A stretch of DNA of 64,000 nucleotides, taken from positions 230,582 to 294,581 of the forward strand of contig NADL03000709.1 in assembly GCA_002205965.3 (NCBI GenBank), read 5' to 3'. This stretch comes from Kappaphycus alvarezii. Lineage: Eukaryota > Rhodophyta > Florideophyceae > Gigartinales > Solieriaceae. Position 1 is the first letter of the stretch, and every line of letters starts with the position of its first letter. Made by a program: the position numbers and the translations under genes. Positions 36,980-47,321 of the stretch are shown here, one piece after another. Below the pieces are notes generated by a model, which had not been told where the DNA came from, searched no databases, and was given only the letters and a program-made list of their open reading frames with translations.

Positions 36980-37594
36980 CTATAACAACCTGTCCTCGCA
37001 GAGCCGTGCTATTTCCCTCGCGACTGCATGCATAGGAAGGCCCATCACCGCGAAGAAACATCCATCAATCTTGCGCACAAGCACCCCACCCTTGCCTTGA
37101 ATGCCATACGCCCCCGCCTTATCCATAGGTTCTCCTGTCTTGATGTAGGCGGCGATCATTTCGTCACTCATATCCATAAACCACACTTTTGTGGCCTCGC
37201 AGAAGTTACGCGCCTCACACCCCTTTGCAATTAGCGACACTCCCGTGTAGACAGTGTGTTCGCGCCCACTAAGCGATCTGAGCATATTGAACGCATCACC
37301 CTCAGAGCGTGGTTTTTCTAGAATCTTTCCGTCTTGAACGACAACGGTATCGCTGCCAATTATTAGATTGTGATTTGGATGGGAGCTAGCTACGTCTGCA
37401 GCTTTGCCATGAGCGTTCGCTATAACATAGGCTTGAGGGGATGGGAATTGAGCCTTGTCGAGAGTTTCTTCGAATTTGGAGGGTTGAGTAATGAAAGGGA
37501 GGCCCATGAGATTCAAAATTTCACTGCGCCGGGGGGATTGAGATGCTAAGATGATTATCTTTGTTTTGAGCAGAGGGAGATATTCCACGATCAT
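36980..37594 (-). CDS. Maf/ASMTL-type nucleoside triphosphate pyrophosphatase
   Basis: Maf-fold enzyme that hydrolyses non-canonical or surplus nucleoside triphosphates to the monophosphate and pyrophosphate; a house-cleaning role is known for the family. The protein has 204 residues from the ATG at 37594. An in-frame ATG at 37639 would add 15 residues, but the family usually starts a short way before the first motif, so I prefer the inner start. Visible motifs are IIILASQSPRRSEIL at the N-terminus (phosphate-binding loop), LIIGSDTVVV with the catalytic aspartate, LSGREHTVYTGVSLI, and GEPMDKAGAYGIQGKGG, all in the expected order. The length is typical. No intron or targeting peptide is seen. 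The frame is intact, so this is very likely a working gene. Confidence 0.93.
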   Translation of the reverse strand: MIVEYLPLLKTKIIILASQSPRRSEILNLMGLPFITQPSKFEETLDKAQFPSPQAYVIANAHGKAADVASSHPNHNLIIGSDTVVVQDGKILEKPRSEGDAFNMLRSLSGREHTVYTGVSLIAKGCEARNFCEATKVWFMDMSDEMIAAYIKTGEPMDKAGAYGIQGKGGVLVRKIDGCFFAVMGLPMHAVAREIARLCEDRLL

Positions 37595-38215
37595 GATGAA
37601 AAAGTTACGGGATCGACAGCCCAGCTTGATGGAGCTCAAACCCGTTTAGATCCGCAAAAGGAGATGTTGGGATCAGTGCAAATGGGAACAGCGCAGGGCA
37701 ATAAGACGTACCGTAGGAGGGGAGCTGCAACGAGTTTATTTGAGAAAGTGCTCTCAAAAAAAGGTGGCAGGACTCTATAAATCCATTTTGAGGGAAAACT
37801 CTACGTGCTCTTCGCACTTTACTGAGCCCGCGCAGCCCGATTTTCATCGCCTCGCACCGCCCAACATCTCAGACATCCACATGTCCATGCTAGCTGACAT
37901 ACGGGTCCCTCGAGGTTAAAACCAAACAACTCATTCGCCTTTTCCTGAGCACAGTATCCAGTTCCGATCGTTCCCCGAAATTGGTCCCTCCTCCCCCAAC
38001 GTCCTCGCGGGCTCACCCAATAGTAACTTGTCAATTCTAACCAGAAAGCGGCACGACGCGATCCCCAGTCGAATAGAAGGACGACAATTGGACCGCCACC
38101 CCTATTCCGACGCCAAACAGCGACCCCGACTTACCGCTCCCCTTCCGCGGAATCGCATTATTCCACAGTTCTATCGCAGCCTTCCTAACTGCCCACCCGA
38201 TTAATGCCACCACCA

Positions 38216-38670
38216 TCAAGGTTCACCCCCCGCCGATTCGAGCAACGAAGAGACACGGCCCGTCGCGTGCGACATCACCGTCGTCTCCCCGTTCAAGGTC
38301 GCCTTTCGCACGAAGGCCAGCTCAGTCGCTGGCGGCGCTGCCGCCTTGGCGCACCGTGACAAGGTACAGGATCTGGAACGCAAGCTGTCGCGCCGCCCCC
38401 TCCACCGTCTGACACCCCGACCCGTGCACCGAACTTCATCTTTCAACCAATTGCGTTTGATTCTCTCGGTGCGCCTGCCCCCAAAGTATCGTTTCGCTTG
38501 AGGAGTTAATCCCGCGAAAAGCGCGGAAGCATGGTACGACTGCAGGCGTGATACGCCCGCATGTGTATCAGCGCCTTAGTTGCGTCTTGTGGTCTTCTAC
38601 TGTTATGGCTATCTGCTCGCGAACGCCACTGCACGTGACCGAAGTGGAACATCCGGTTAGTTCCTAGCCC
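38216..38670 (+). pseudogene. Third fragment of the REL-like non-LTR retroelement protein
   Basis: About 38245-38400 reads PVACDITVVSPFKVAFRTKA, matching the YDVTVSSPF block of the copy at 10.4 kb. In the next frame, near 38430-38490, NFIFQPIAFDSLGAPAP parallels DFVPLAFDSLGTPS of that copy. In a third frame, 38540-38670, TAGVIRPHVYQRLSCVLWSS ends with EVEHPVS, parallel to its C-terminus. The order and spacing are kept, so homology is clear although two frameshifts are needed. It is more GC-rich than the copy at 10 kb. Confidence 0.6.
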
Positions 38671-39780
38671 TATAGTCGGATCCTGCAGCGGACACCATAG
38701 AAACTATTTGATGTGAATTGTTTCAATCCGTTGGCGTGCTGGAGACATGGGGAATAGGGGCGATATGGTCGACCACAGTCGGAAGGGGAAGGCCATCAGT
38801 GACATTAACATCTGCAGTGTGCGGCTGCGGGTGCGCTGGGTGGGCGTAGGTCTTGTCGGAGATGTCACGCGATGTGGAGTAGGGTTCGTTGGGCGGGCCT
38901 TGATTGTCTCATCGCTGCCGAAGGGGATCAGGGGCTGGTGTGTGCAGGGGTCCATCGCTGGTGGTTGCGCTCAGCGTTATGTGGTTGGCGTTTTTCAGCA
39001 GCTTCACGCGGAGTCAGCGGCGGGTCGCGGGGTGGCCATAAAGTCGTGGCGGTGCTTTCAGATGCAGTTGTCGCTGTACAAGCCAGTGATCTCCGTAGAT
39101 GTGATGTGGAACAGGGCGTTGAGTTCGGTGGTGGTGCGGCATGCATCCTGGGGGTGTAAGAGGTCGTGGAATTGCATGGTATGGGCGATTAGCCACTCAG
39201 CGGTAGCTTGTCCCCGAATTTTTGTGGGCATGGTGGATGAGGGGAAGGGCCCTCTTGGGTGCGACAAGGAAAAAGATAGATAGCAGCTTTGTCTGGAGGA
39301 CGGCGAGAAAGGCCCCGAGCTCGCTTTTGCGAAGTGCGGGCGCGACGGGTGAGGCGAGTATCGAGTATGCGGCCTTCCGTGGCAGTCTACGGCGGGGGTT
39401 CGTCTTGGAGACACAGCAGCGGAAGTGGCTTGAGGGTGCCGCGGGTGTCTGCGTCGGTGGCCGCGCAGCGATGGTAGTATAAGTTGGTTGTTTCAGACCT
39501 CGTGGATAGGCGCCTCCGTTGAGGTTTCGGGCGGGGAGAGTTCTGGGAATTCGACGGTGAGGACACGCAGAAGGGCAAAGGATTCCTGCTTTGTCATCGA
39601 GGGTCGGCGCCGAAGTCCAGGCCTTTTTTAATGCGTGCGCGCAGCGTGAGATGTCGTGATCGCTGTCAAGGTCGAGGGGGGCGATCGATAGGCGGAAGAC
39701 GATGTCTATTTGCACGAGGGGGGTGGCAAGGCTAATTTCCAGGTGGGACCACTGGGGTCGGGTTCGGCATAATAAAGGAA
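38671..39780. other. GC-rich stretch with long chance-like frames
   Basis: Both strands have overlapping open frames of 60-180 codons, the longest 38747-39283 plus and 39197-39715 minus. This is expected from the GC richness. On the minus strand PTKIRGQATAEWLIAHTMQF and neighbouring words look somewhat protein-like, but I recognise no family. It may be the 5' part of the same non-LTR element. Confidence 0.35.
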
Positions 39781-41085
39781 TTTCAGTTTAAGGTTTGCGG
39801 AACAGTATCATACAGTCTCTTGGTTCGTTGTCCCAGTTTGGGCTGCATTTGCTGCGGTAAGTTGCCATGCAAGACTGCAGAAGTGGTGTCTTGCAAGGCC
39901 ACTGCCATTCTGCCAAACAAACATTAGTAGCACACCGGAGCATGAGATGGATGCGGATCAATAAAGTTAGACTGCCTAGCAACCAGACTCATGCTGCAGA
40001 GGGATCAAATTGTTTCACTCTCAACCTTTTTAACCAGCAGCTCTCCTAGGTTTACCTCATGATGTGCGTTTTCATTGCCAGCAACCGCTCGTCAGGGAAA
40101 TTGGCTTGCGCACAAGATAGCTGAGGGGAATCCTTCGGCCCAACTCTCTACGGGGAAGGAGGGTGACTTTGAACACCGCATCTATTCCTTCATCAACTCT
40201 GCAAAGTTACAAGGCTGCCGGACCGTCTTGCTGCTTGACCTTTGTGCTGTGGTACAGAAGGACTGAACGTATAAATATTGATTCGATGTTGTCTTCCTTG
40301 CAGACTTCTCACGCGAACAGTTTCTGTCCTCTCTTCCTTTCCACGTGAGAACCAGTTATTGGTGGTGTACCAAGACGCCAGAGGGCTTCATCAGTGACAC
40401 GTTATCTCCGCCTTAAATCGCTGGATTCAGCTATCTACTTCGAGTAAGTTCAATTCCAATACTTCAATGTCCCTGAGCAGAGTATCAGGGTATCGAGCAG
40501 ATATGGGCCGGTTTCAAGAGATCTTGCGGACTGCATTGAGGAACGATTTCACGGTTTAACACCTGACCAGTCCCCGAAATGCAATATAAAGGTGCAGCGT
40601 TGAAGCTCTACTTGAGTAGTTAGCAGCCGCGCGAAGGAGCTACCGAAACGCGTTGTCAAACGTTTAAGAATGCGGTAACGGAGAGGGAGGTCTGAACTGG
40701 ACCGCGGCAATAAACTGCTGAAGCACCTCGGGATTTCCAAGGACATGTAAAGTTTGCCAAACATTCACCTTGTTGCAAACGAGGAAGAGGTTTTAAATGT
40801 ACTCTAGGAATAACTTGGTGGAATCCACCGGGATTTCCAAGAATAAGCATGTAATGCTCGAGCGCCTACGGACCTGAAAATTGGCGTCATCACTGGCTTC
40901 CCATGTATCTGAGATGCTTCTGAAGTTGCTTGGTCTTAAGTAAACGGTCATAAACTCCAAGGTCTCCTTCCCACTTTCTTGCATTGTGTAATGCGTTCGG
41001 TCTTCCGAAAACATGCGGAGTAAAATCGTATTCATGCCACGTGCCCTAATCCGACCTTCCCGACGATGCAAGAGGTGCATATTTC
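39781..41085. other. Intergenic stretch, no recognised gene
   Basis: Short frames only. This is 3' flank of the pentapeptide-repeat gene on its right side. Confidence 0.6.
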
Positions 41086-41709
41086 TCAATCTGGGCACAT
41101 CAAACTGTCTCTCGTACCGACTCCTGTGGTAGGGTTCACGCCCGTGGCATCCTCTCTTGCGCATAACTTGCTTACAACACTGGCTGGACTAATGAGGGCG
41201 TCACTAAAGTCTACCCCTTCAATTGCTGCCACATCTAAAACGGAATCTGACACATAACTTCCGACCATCACTGCATCCCTCAAAACTGCATCCCTCAAGA
41301 TGGCCGCTTCAACTGTTGCAAAAGACAAATCCGCCCCCGTCAGATCCGCTTCCCGCAGCTCTGCTTTAAAGAAGCGGGCGGAACGCAAGATTGCTCCGCG
41401 AAAGTCACACCCGCGGAAGAGGCCGCCTGAAAAGTCTTTCTCAGAATAGTCGCCGTGAAATGTGGATCCGTCCCAGTTTTGCGAGGCATAATCTTTGCCG
41501 CCTCCACTAACCGCGAAGGCTGAACTCGGGTGGGAAATTGAGTATGGTTGTTGCAAAAGTAGGGCAGCAGCAGTTGCAAGGGCGGCTAAAGATACAAACG
41601 GTTTTTGAGTTGGGGTCAAGCAGGATGGGGTGGTTTTACGTCCCGAGACATGGAGAGAGGAAGGGGTGAGAAGAGGGCGCCTAGGAACAGGATAGAGGAA
41701 GGCGGCCAT
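41086..41709 (-). CDS. Thylakoid-lumen pentapeptide-repeat protein
   Basis: Protein of 207 residues, probably structural or protein-binding in the thylakoid lumen; lumenal members of this family are known in plants and algae but their task is unclear. Residues 1-38 are rich in Ser, Thr, Pro and basic residues like a plastid transit peptide. Residues 39-52 are hydrophobic (SLAALATAAALLL), and AFA at 64-66 looks like a lumen-processing site, giving a mature chain of about 141 residues. The A(D/N)LXX-type repeats run from about residue 92 to 150 (FRGCDFRGAILRSARFFKA, LREADLTGADLSFATVEA and on), long enough for a short right-handed quadrilateral beta helix. A C-terminal tail with two cysteines (KLCARED, SLMCPD) could form a disulfide. 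The frame is intact and intronless. Confidence 0.9.
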   Translation of the reverse strand: MAAFLYPVPRRPLLTPSSLHVSGRKTTPSCLTPTQKPFVSLAALATAAALLLQQPYSISHPSSAFAVSGGGKDYASQNWDGSTFHGDYSEKDFSGGLFRGCDFRGAILRSARFFKAELREADLTGADLSFATVEAAILRDAVLRDAVMVGSYVSDSVLDVAAIEGVDFSDALISPASVVSKLCAREDATGVNPTTGVGTRDSLMCPD

Positions 41710-42120
41710 GGTGCTAGCGGAAAGGATTTGCAGTAAATCTTGCGAATTCTGAGTTGATCTCAGCTTAAACTGCTAAGCAGCTCGTACCGTTAAGGGTAAA
41801 CTCCTCGAATCTCGATGCTGTGGGAGGGTGGCATGGATTACGAGCAGAAGATTTCCCAAACCTTATCATGTCGTGAATCTGCTCAAATACTGTACCCTCC
41901 AGGCCGGGTCAAATTTGTAAGTTAACAAAGGCACCCCTAAAAGTAATGAAAATAGTCAGAGCACCTCAAAACCAACTCTGGATGACAGGATGTTCTTTTT
42001 TCGTCCGCAATTGAAGAACATCGTTGGAAAGGACAAACGGCACTGTGTACTGAGCTGTTTCTATTTTGTCGACCAATAAAGTTAAGAATCAAGCAGGTCA
42101 ATTCAGGACATTGAAAACGG

Positions 42121-42344
42121 TGTCGAGCGAGTTTTGTGTCGCCGACTACCGGTCGCTGTTTGATTGGACAGGTGTGCTCGTACAGTATACAATACTACAG
42201 TACTTGCACTGTACACGCGTTGAAACCCCGGACCGGCCGCCCCTATAAGAGGACGTGAGGGCTACAGGAGTCCGGGGGAAGGGGACGTAGGTTCCGCTTG
42301 ACCGACAAAGGAAAAAGTTGAGTAATCAGAAAATAAGCATTTCA
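42121..42344 (+). repeat. 5' LTR of element 2
   Basis: Starts TGTCGAGCGAG and ends TTTCA. It shares long blocks with 47047-47321, for example around CCCCTATAAGAGGACG and GAGTCCGGGGGAAGGGGACG. It contains a CCTATAAGAG TATA-like word and TACAGTAC-type motifs (42181-42215). Confidence 0.85.
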
Positions 42345-42373
42345 TGGTACCGCATCCAAGGTCAACTACGAAC

Positions 42374-43227
42374 ATGAACGATTCTCCGAGACCCCACGTT
42401 TCCCTCGACGGTTTACCTTCTTCCGAAGTCGCGCGCTTCGTTTTCGCGTACGAGAATGTAGTTATGCGTGGGGAAAGCGACGAGGAAAAGGCGCTCCATT
42501 TCCTTTGCCATCTCAAGAGCGCGGCGTTTGAGGGTCACTACGAGGTTTTCGCGAGAGACGGGGCGCTGACGTAGGAGGCGAAGGACTATTCGACCGTTAA
42601 GGCCAAGCTCATTGAGGAGCTTGGGAAGACTCCGAAGACAGATGAAGAACTACAGAAGGCTATCAACGCTAGGTTGGACCTGAAAGACTTTTCGGGCTCC
42701 CTGGCGCAGTTAGATACTCTATTCAAGAGAGTTGGATTCAATGATACCGTTTCGTTTGGCCTGCTTCGGAAAGCAGTGGCAGAAAATCAAGATATAGCGC
42801 AGTTTGTGATGTTTAGAGCCCCTACGGACAACATGGGGCTCAAGAAAGCAATCTCGGACTTCATACGTGGACAGAAGACGTTCTACGGGGAAGGAATTCA
42901 AGGACACTCATCTAGTTAAACGCCGAAGACGATCCTCCAAAGGCCAGATCTTCGTAGTTCTCAGCATCTGGAAAACAAGGTGGCTCAGCTGGTCGACCAA
43001 TTCGCTGAACTGTCGTTGCTCGTGAAGAAACAATTCTGCGGAACGACGCCTCCGGTGAGGATGTAGGCATATTGTTTTTGCAGCTATCGCAACCAGGAGG
43101 GCCACGGGGCGAGCTATTGCCCATATAATACGCATAGAGATACACTTTGTACGATTTACGGGAGAAGAGGCCATTCGGAAGCAACATGCTGGTCCAAGAA
43201 CCCTCGTGGTGATGATCATTGAGGCGG
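42374..43227 (+). pseudogene. Element 2 Gag with two damaged zinc knuckles
   Basis: Starts at the ATG at 42374 (MNDSPRPHVSLDGLPSSE) 13 bases after the primer site. FVFAYENVVMRGESDEEKA aligns with FLYTYVNVVMREKGDEEKA of element 3, showing common descent. Stops occur at 42572-42574, 42917-42919 and about 43064, with a short frameshift. Two CCHC knuckles near 43075-43190 have each lost the second cysteine: the first reads CSYRNQEGHGASYC, the second CTIYGRRGHSEATC. The RNA-binding part is therefore non-functional. Confidence 0.8.
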
Positions 43228-43234
43228 AGTTGCT

Positions 43235-44493
43235 ATGGCCCGGTCTGAGTCTGGAGAAAAGTTGAAAATGAAGAAGCTGAAGGACGATGACAAGGTCGCC
43301 CTTGTTCAAGAATCTCTCAAAAAGGACGTTGTTGCCACCACGAAGAGAAGTGCGGACGGGCACGCACTCCTGAAACAGAGGAGGGAAAACTTTATGGATC
43401 TTGATGACATCTTGAACAAGCCCCCTGCTAATTGTCCACCAATGATGGCTCCCGTCCCAAGGAAGGAAACTGCAAGTCGAAGAAGAAATTCTGTGGACTC
43501 TAGGATCATGCAGGGAGGTATACTTTGATCGCTGAACTGTCTTCCGCTTCCACTAGAATGAACTTCGGTCAACTATTTCGCGGGGATGCCGAGGAGGCAA
43601 GAAATGTATTAAGGAGATTGTTATCTAATAGGTTACCGGTTAAACAGGCATCGATGGTTAACTCTTCAGGAAGTCCACGCCGACTCAAGGTAGTAGCCGT
43701 GAAGTTGTATGGAACGTAGACTCATGCCCTTTTGGACACGGGTGCAGTTCCTAACTTGATCTCTTGGGACCTCTGCCATAAACTTGCACTCACCCCTACG
43801 GAGACCGATCTTCCGGTGACGGTAGCAGAGGCAACTGTCACCGAGGTTCTTAGTTGTCTCAAAGGAGTGCTGGTGTCTTATGTGTCAATGGTCGTGCATC
43901 TAGAGTCCTTGGTGGTAAAAATGCCCCGTTTGACGTTATTTTTGGAAGCACGACTAATGAAGCTCTCCAGACGCGCATTGATTGTGCACTCCAACACGTC
44001 ACTTTGCTTATTGGAGAAGAAGAGGTTGTGTTACCATTCGTCAATGAGCCGTCCAGAATCAATGGAGGCTCAGACGGACAGTGAGGACTTCACGTCCCCC
44101 AAAGGTTCGGACGATGAGGAATCTTTCCACTCTTTCTCGTCGTCTAGCGAAAGCGATAGTGGATCGGATACCGAACAAGACCTGGTCCTAGCAAGCATTA
44201 AAAAGGAACCGTACGAGCCTGATCTAACTCGCTCGGCGAAGAATGAAGTTAAGAAAGAATTAAAAGTGGAGGTGGACCGCTCGGCTCCGTTTGCCTTGAA
44301 GCTGGACCACCTCGAAAAGAAGAATCAGAAGGAGCTGGCGATTGCTCTCAAGGAAACGGATGTCATAGGTAGGGACATTAACGATCTGGAGCCTGCTCAT
44401 GTGCCGGTGGTACATTCTTTCGAGTTGACGGACGAGACTCCGATACATTCGAAAGCCCGCCGAATTCCGCCGAAGGATATCGAAGTAGTATAG
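43235..44493 (+). pseudogene. Element 2 linker and aspartic protease region
   Basis: The protease active site ALLDTGAVPNLIS at about 43725-43765 keeps the DTG box. A frameshift near 43855 moves the rest to the frame with NAPFDVIFGSTTNEA (43921-43965), which parallels LPFDAIIGCPKWKD of element 3. An acidic, serine-rich spacer (FHSFSSSSESDSGSDTEQ) then leads to HVPVVHSFELTDETPIHSKA, the usual start of the RT domain. Confidence 0.78.
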
Positions 44494-44957
44494 AAAGAAG
44501 TGAAGGAATTATTGGGAACTGGAATTATTTTGCAGTCGAGATACGCCTGGTCCTTTCCAGTTTTGATAGCCTCGAAGAAAGACGGAAGGTCCGGGTTCTG
44601 CGTCGATTATCGTCAGTTGAACAGTGTGATGAAGCCAGACCGCTAGCACTTACCGAAAATTGAAGAAATCTTCGACGAACGCTCTGGCGCAGAATTCTTC
44701 ACAACATTGGACCTTTACACAGGATACTGACAGGTTAGGATGTTCGAAACTTGCAAAGAAAAGACGAAGTTGGTCTCTCGATATGGAATGTACAACTTCG
44801 AGGTAATGCCGTTTGGACTTATGAACGCTCCAGCGACGTTTCAAAGGATGATGGACGAGATCCTTCGCGGGTTACTGTTCGCTGTTGTTTTTTTGGAAGA
44901 AGTTATGATATTCTCGAAGATGTTGGAGGAACACATAACTATTGACCGTGCTGAGTG
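44494..44957 (+). pseudogene. Element 2 reverse transcriptase, truncated, catalytic box altered
   Basis: Recognisable blocks are SRYAWSFPVLIASKKDG, SGFCVDYRQLNSVMKPD, FFTTLDLYTGY, and FEVMPFGLMNAPATFQRMM. The catalytic box reads VVFLEEVMIFS where the family has Y-x-D-D, so both aspartates are glutamate here. Stops occur at 44491-44493 and 44644-44646 and after LYTGY. Homology ends at the stop at 44956-44958, just after EEHIT; no thumb, RNase H or integrase follows. Confidence 0.82.
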
Positions 44958-46248
44958 ACTAAGGCGAACTAACCTCACTTGGCGTTAATGTCTGCCACCG
45001 GTCGCGTTACAAGGAAAGCAATTCAGGCACGCTGGATAGTTCCGTATAGGAAGCGATCGACCCATTCACTCAACTAAGGAAAAGCAATAAAATCGAGGAA
45101 GCAAGAGAAGAAGAACCAGCTATAAATTAGATTGAAGGGCAATGACAGAGAAGAACTTATGATAGAAGGCTAAGTACGAAAGGAGCACGCAAAGAAATCT
45201 TAAAAATTGCGGATGAAGTCTTGGATCTTGAGTAACCAGGGAGCTGCGCTACCGCCTCCCTGGTTTTCCCTCATCCTCCGCTCGCGCTTACGGACGGACA
45301 AGGAGTTGCGTCCAGCACGCAGCTTCCTGCGCTTTCCTGTAGTCATAAGCACCGCCTTGTGGACCTCTAAGACGGAAATGAACGTATAATTATCATCGAA
45401 GCATTTACGGAGAGCTTAAGAAGAGAGTTCCAGAGCGAAGCGCTCACATGGATCCCATATCGGGCCGGTCTCAGTGTTCATTAGACAAATTGATGAACAC
45501 CACCGGAACCCTGGACCGTCACAACATAAACCCTAATAGGAACGGCCAAAGTCTCTTTGATGCCCGGATTGAGACTGAAGATTTGATGAAGGATGAACGA
45601 ACGGGGAAGCGCATGCTTTTGGGCGTCCCTCAAACTCCTGATGCGACCCTTACGCTTGATGTTGGCCTTCAAAGCTTGATCGTTACTCTAGTAGTACTTC
45701 AAACACTCTCTGGCAACGGAAGGAGAATACAGCTGCCAGAGGGCGTCGGATATTGAGAAACCGATTCATAAGCTGGTGTCATCACGGGATACCACATCGG
45801 TGCGAGGAGAAGCAAAGAAAGAATCGGAGGAAGCACGTGGCTCCCTGGAACGAATTGATGTCGACTGGAGACGACGACCAGGATGAAGTTGGCACCACCT
45901 GTGGACGCTCGACACAGCACTGAGTCGACCTTCGCACCCCGAGGAGAACCGGGCCTGACGAGAGATGGAGTGGCCGCCTGGCTCTTGGAAACCGGAAAAC
46001 GCGAGAGTATAGAGCAAAACCGAGTGCTCCCCTCCAATTTCAGTTTCGAATGCTCGATAAGTCCTAGTGTCTTCGTTGCAACGGACCTTATTAATGATGC
46101 AATCCATTTCTCCTACCTCATCTTAAACGCGCCGATCGTGCTGGGACTCTGTGAGACCGAGTTAAAAGGCGTCCTCACGCGTGACCTTGTCACCGACGCA
46201 GTGAATTACGTAATACTTAATGTACGTTACGAATAGATCGAGGAAAAC
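44958..46248 (+). other. Unrecognised interior of element 2
   Basis: Two open stretches share one plus-strand frame, 45448-45756 (MDPISGRSQCSLDKLMNTT and on) and 45883-46236 (MKLAPPVDARHSTEST to VNYVILNVRYE), with three stops between them. Neither resembles RNase H, integrase or a known envelope or accessory protein. A 10-bp inverted repeat lies near 45235-45270 (AACCAGGGAG and its complement). It may be captured or rearranged DNA. Confidence 0.4.
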
Positions 46249-46500
46249 CTAACGCGAAAAGCGGTACGGGTAGATTCCGAAGGAATCTGTGCGGATACCG
46301 AAGGGGTTCCGCTCCTCCTCACCGATACAGAGCACCTTTTTGATGTCTGAACGTTCCGAAAAAAAACCTATCAGATTCGACTTTGCAACTGGAGGAGGCC
46401 GCTTTGCGCCGCGGGCGAATAGCGCTGCCTTGGTGGCAATGTGCTTCCGAGGTGCGCGACCACCAGTGCTCAAACGAGCGAGTTGCTTCGTTCGAGCCAC
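46249..46500 (-). pseudogene. Histone H3 N-terminal tail fragment inside element 2
   Basis: The first 25 or so residues read ARTKQLARLSTGG and RAPRKHIATKAA, unmistakably the H3 tail. Homology fades after ALFARGAKRPPP; the histone fold is missing and the frame ends after 83 codons with unrelated sequence. Against the canonical tail, position 6 is Leu, position 9 (a key modified lysine) is Leu, position 14 is Arg, 19 is His and 20 is Ile; lysines 4, 18 and 23 remain. The codon in the start position is GTG, not ATG, directly after CTCCTCA. It lies antisense to element 2 and within its target duplication. A truncated pseudogene is most likely; a domesticated tail mimic cannot be excluded. Confidence 0.78.
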
Positions 46501-46738
46501 TGAGGAGGGAGAGAGGTAAGAAGGAGTTGCAAATGAGTTTGAGAGGTCAGCAAGGTGGACTGCGGAGAAGAGATTGATGAGCGATGGAAGATGTGGAGAA
46601 GGAAAAAGGATTTGTGAAACAGGTTTTAGCAGTTGAAGATGTCGAGGAAGGAAAGAAGAGCTGCGAATGGGTTTTGGGCTGACGAGATGTTAAGAAAGGA
46701 GAATAGGTTGCTGAAGGGTGTAGAATTTGGGACCTCCG

Positions 46739-46837
46739 GGCGTAAACTGGCTGTTTTTCAGCACTCCGGTCGTTCGTTTGGAGAAAGTGTTGCACATCGG
46801 ACGTATACCGGCTGTTTTTCAGCACCTTGGTCGTTCG
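46739..46837. repeat. Direct repeat of 38 bp upstream of the H3 tail fragment
   Basis: 46739-46776 and 46800-46837 share GGCTGTTTTTCAGCAC and GGTCGTTCG with few differences, at a period of 61 bp. Seen from the H3 tail they are upstream, so they could be remains of its promoter. Confidence 0.55.
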
Positions 46838-47046
46838 CTCGACGGAGGTTGAAAGATTGAGTGTCTTGAGAAGCTGAGTGTGGACTGGGCTCGATTGGAA
46901 GAGTAAAGGACGTGGTATGGGAGTGGGATAGACGGAGAGAGCGGTGATGAGAGGGCCCCTTAAGTGGGGAGGGGGAGCTGGAGTCTGCTGAGCAGGAGTA
47001 CGTTATTATTTTGCGGTGCCCGTGGCCAACAATAAGTGAGGGGGCG

Positions 47047-47321
47047 TGTCGCGCGAGTTTTGTGTCGCGCGACTACCATCGTCGCTGTTTGATTGGACAA
47101 GTGCGCTCGTATAGTATACAGTACTACTGTACGAGCGAGAAGTGGGCTCGTACAGTGAAAAGTGGTAGTGTACAATGTACTTGCGCTGTACACGCATTGA
47201 AACTCCGGACCAGCCGCCCCTATAAGAGGACGAGAGGGCGACAGGAGTCCGGGGGAAGGGGACGTAGGTTTCGCTTGACCGTCAAAGGAAAAAGTTAAGT
47301 AAACTGAAAACAAGGATTTAA
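47047..47321 (+). repeat. 3' LTR of element 2
   Basis: Partner of 42121-42344. Near 47128-47180 it has an extra segment of about 51 bases built from GTACAG/CTGTAC steps. It ends in ATTTAA where the left copy has ATTTCA, and the target copy AACGG follows. Confidence 0.82.

Larger units (their letters stand above)
42121..47321 (+). mobile_element. Element 2: Ty3/gypsy element lacking RNase H and integrase, with inserted DNA
   Basis: The LTRs are 42121-42344 (224 bp) and 47047-47321 (275 bp, the right one with about 51 extra bases). A 5-bp target duplication AACGG flanks the whole (42116-42120 and 47322-47326). A primer-binding site TGGTACCGCATCC follows the left LTR at once (42345). The interior has gag, protease and RT on the plus strand, all mutated. 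After the RT box, pol homology stops at about 44957. The remaining 2.1 kb contains no RNase H or integrase that I can see but does contain unrelated frames and an antisense histone H3 tail. The element is thus a chimaera or internally replaced copy. Gag is related to that of element 3. Confidence 0.85.

Noticed and set aside
38747-39283. Plus-strand frame of 178 codons
   Set aside because: Both strands are open in this GC-rich stretch and neither translation shows a family; likely chance frames.
45235-45270. 10-bp inverted repeat with TAGCGCAGC in the loop, resembling part of a tRNA D-arm
   Set aside because: No anticodon or T-arm follows at the proper distance; treated as a simple hairpin.
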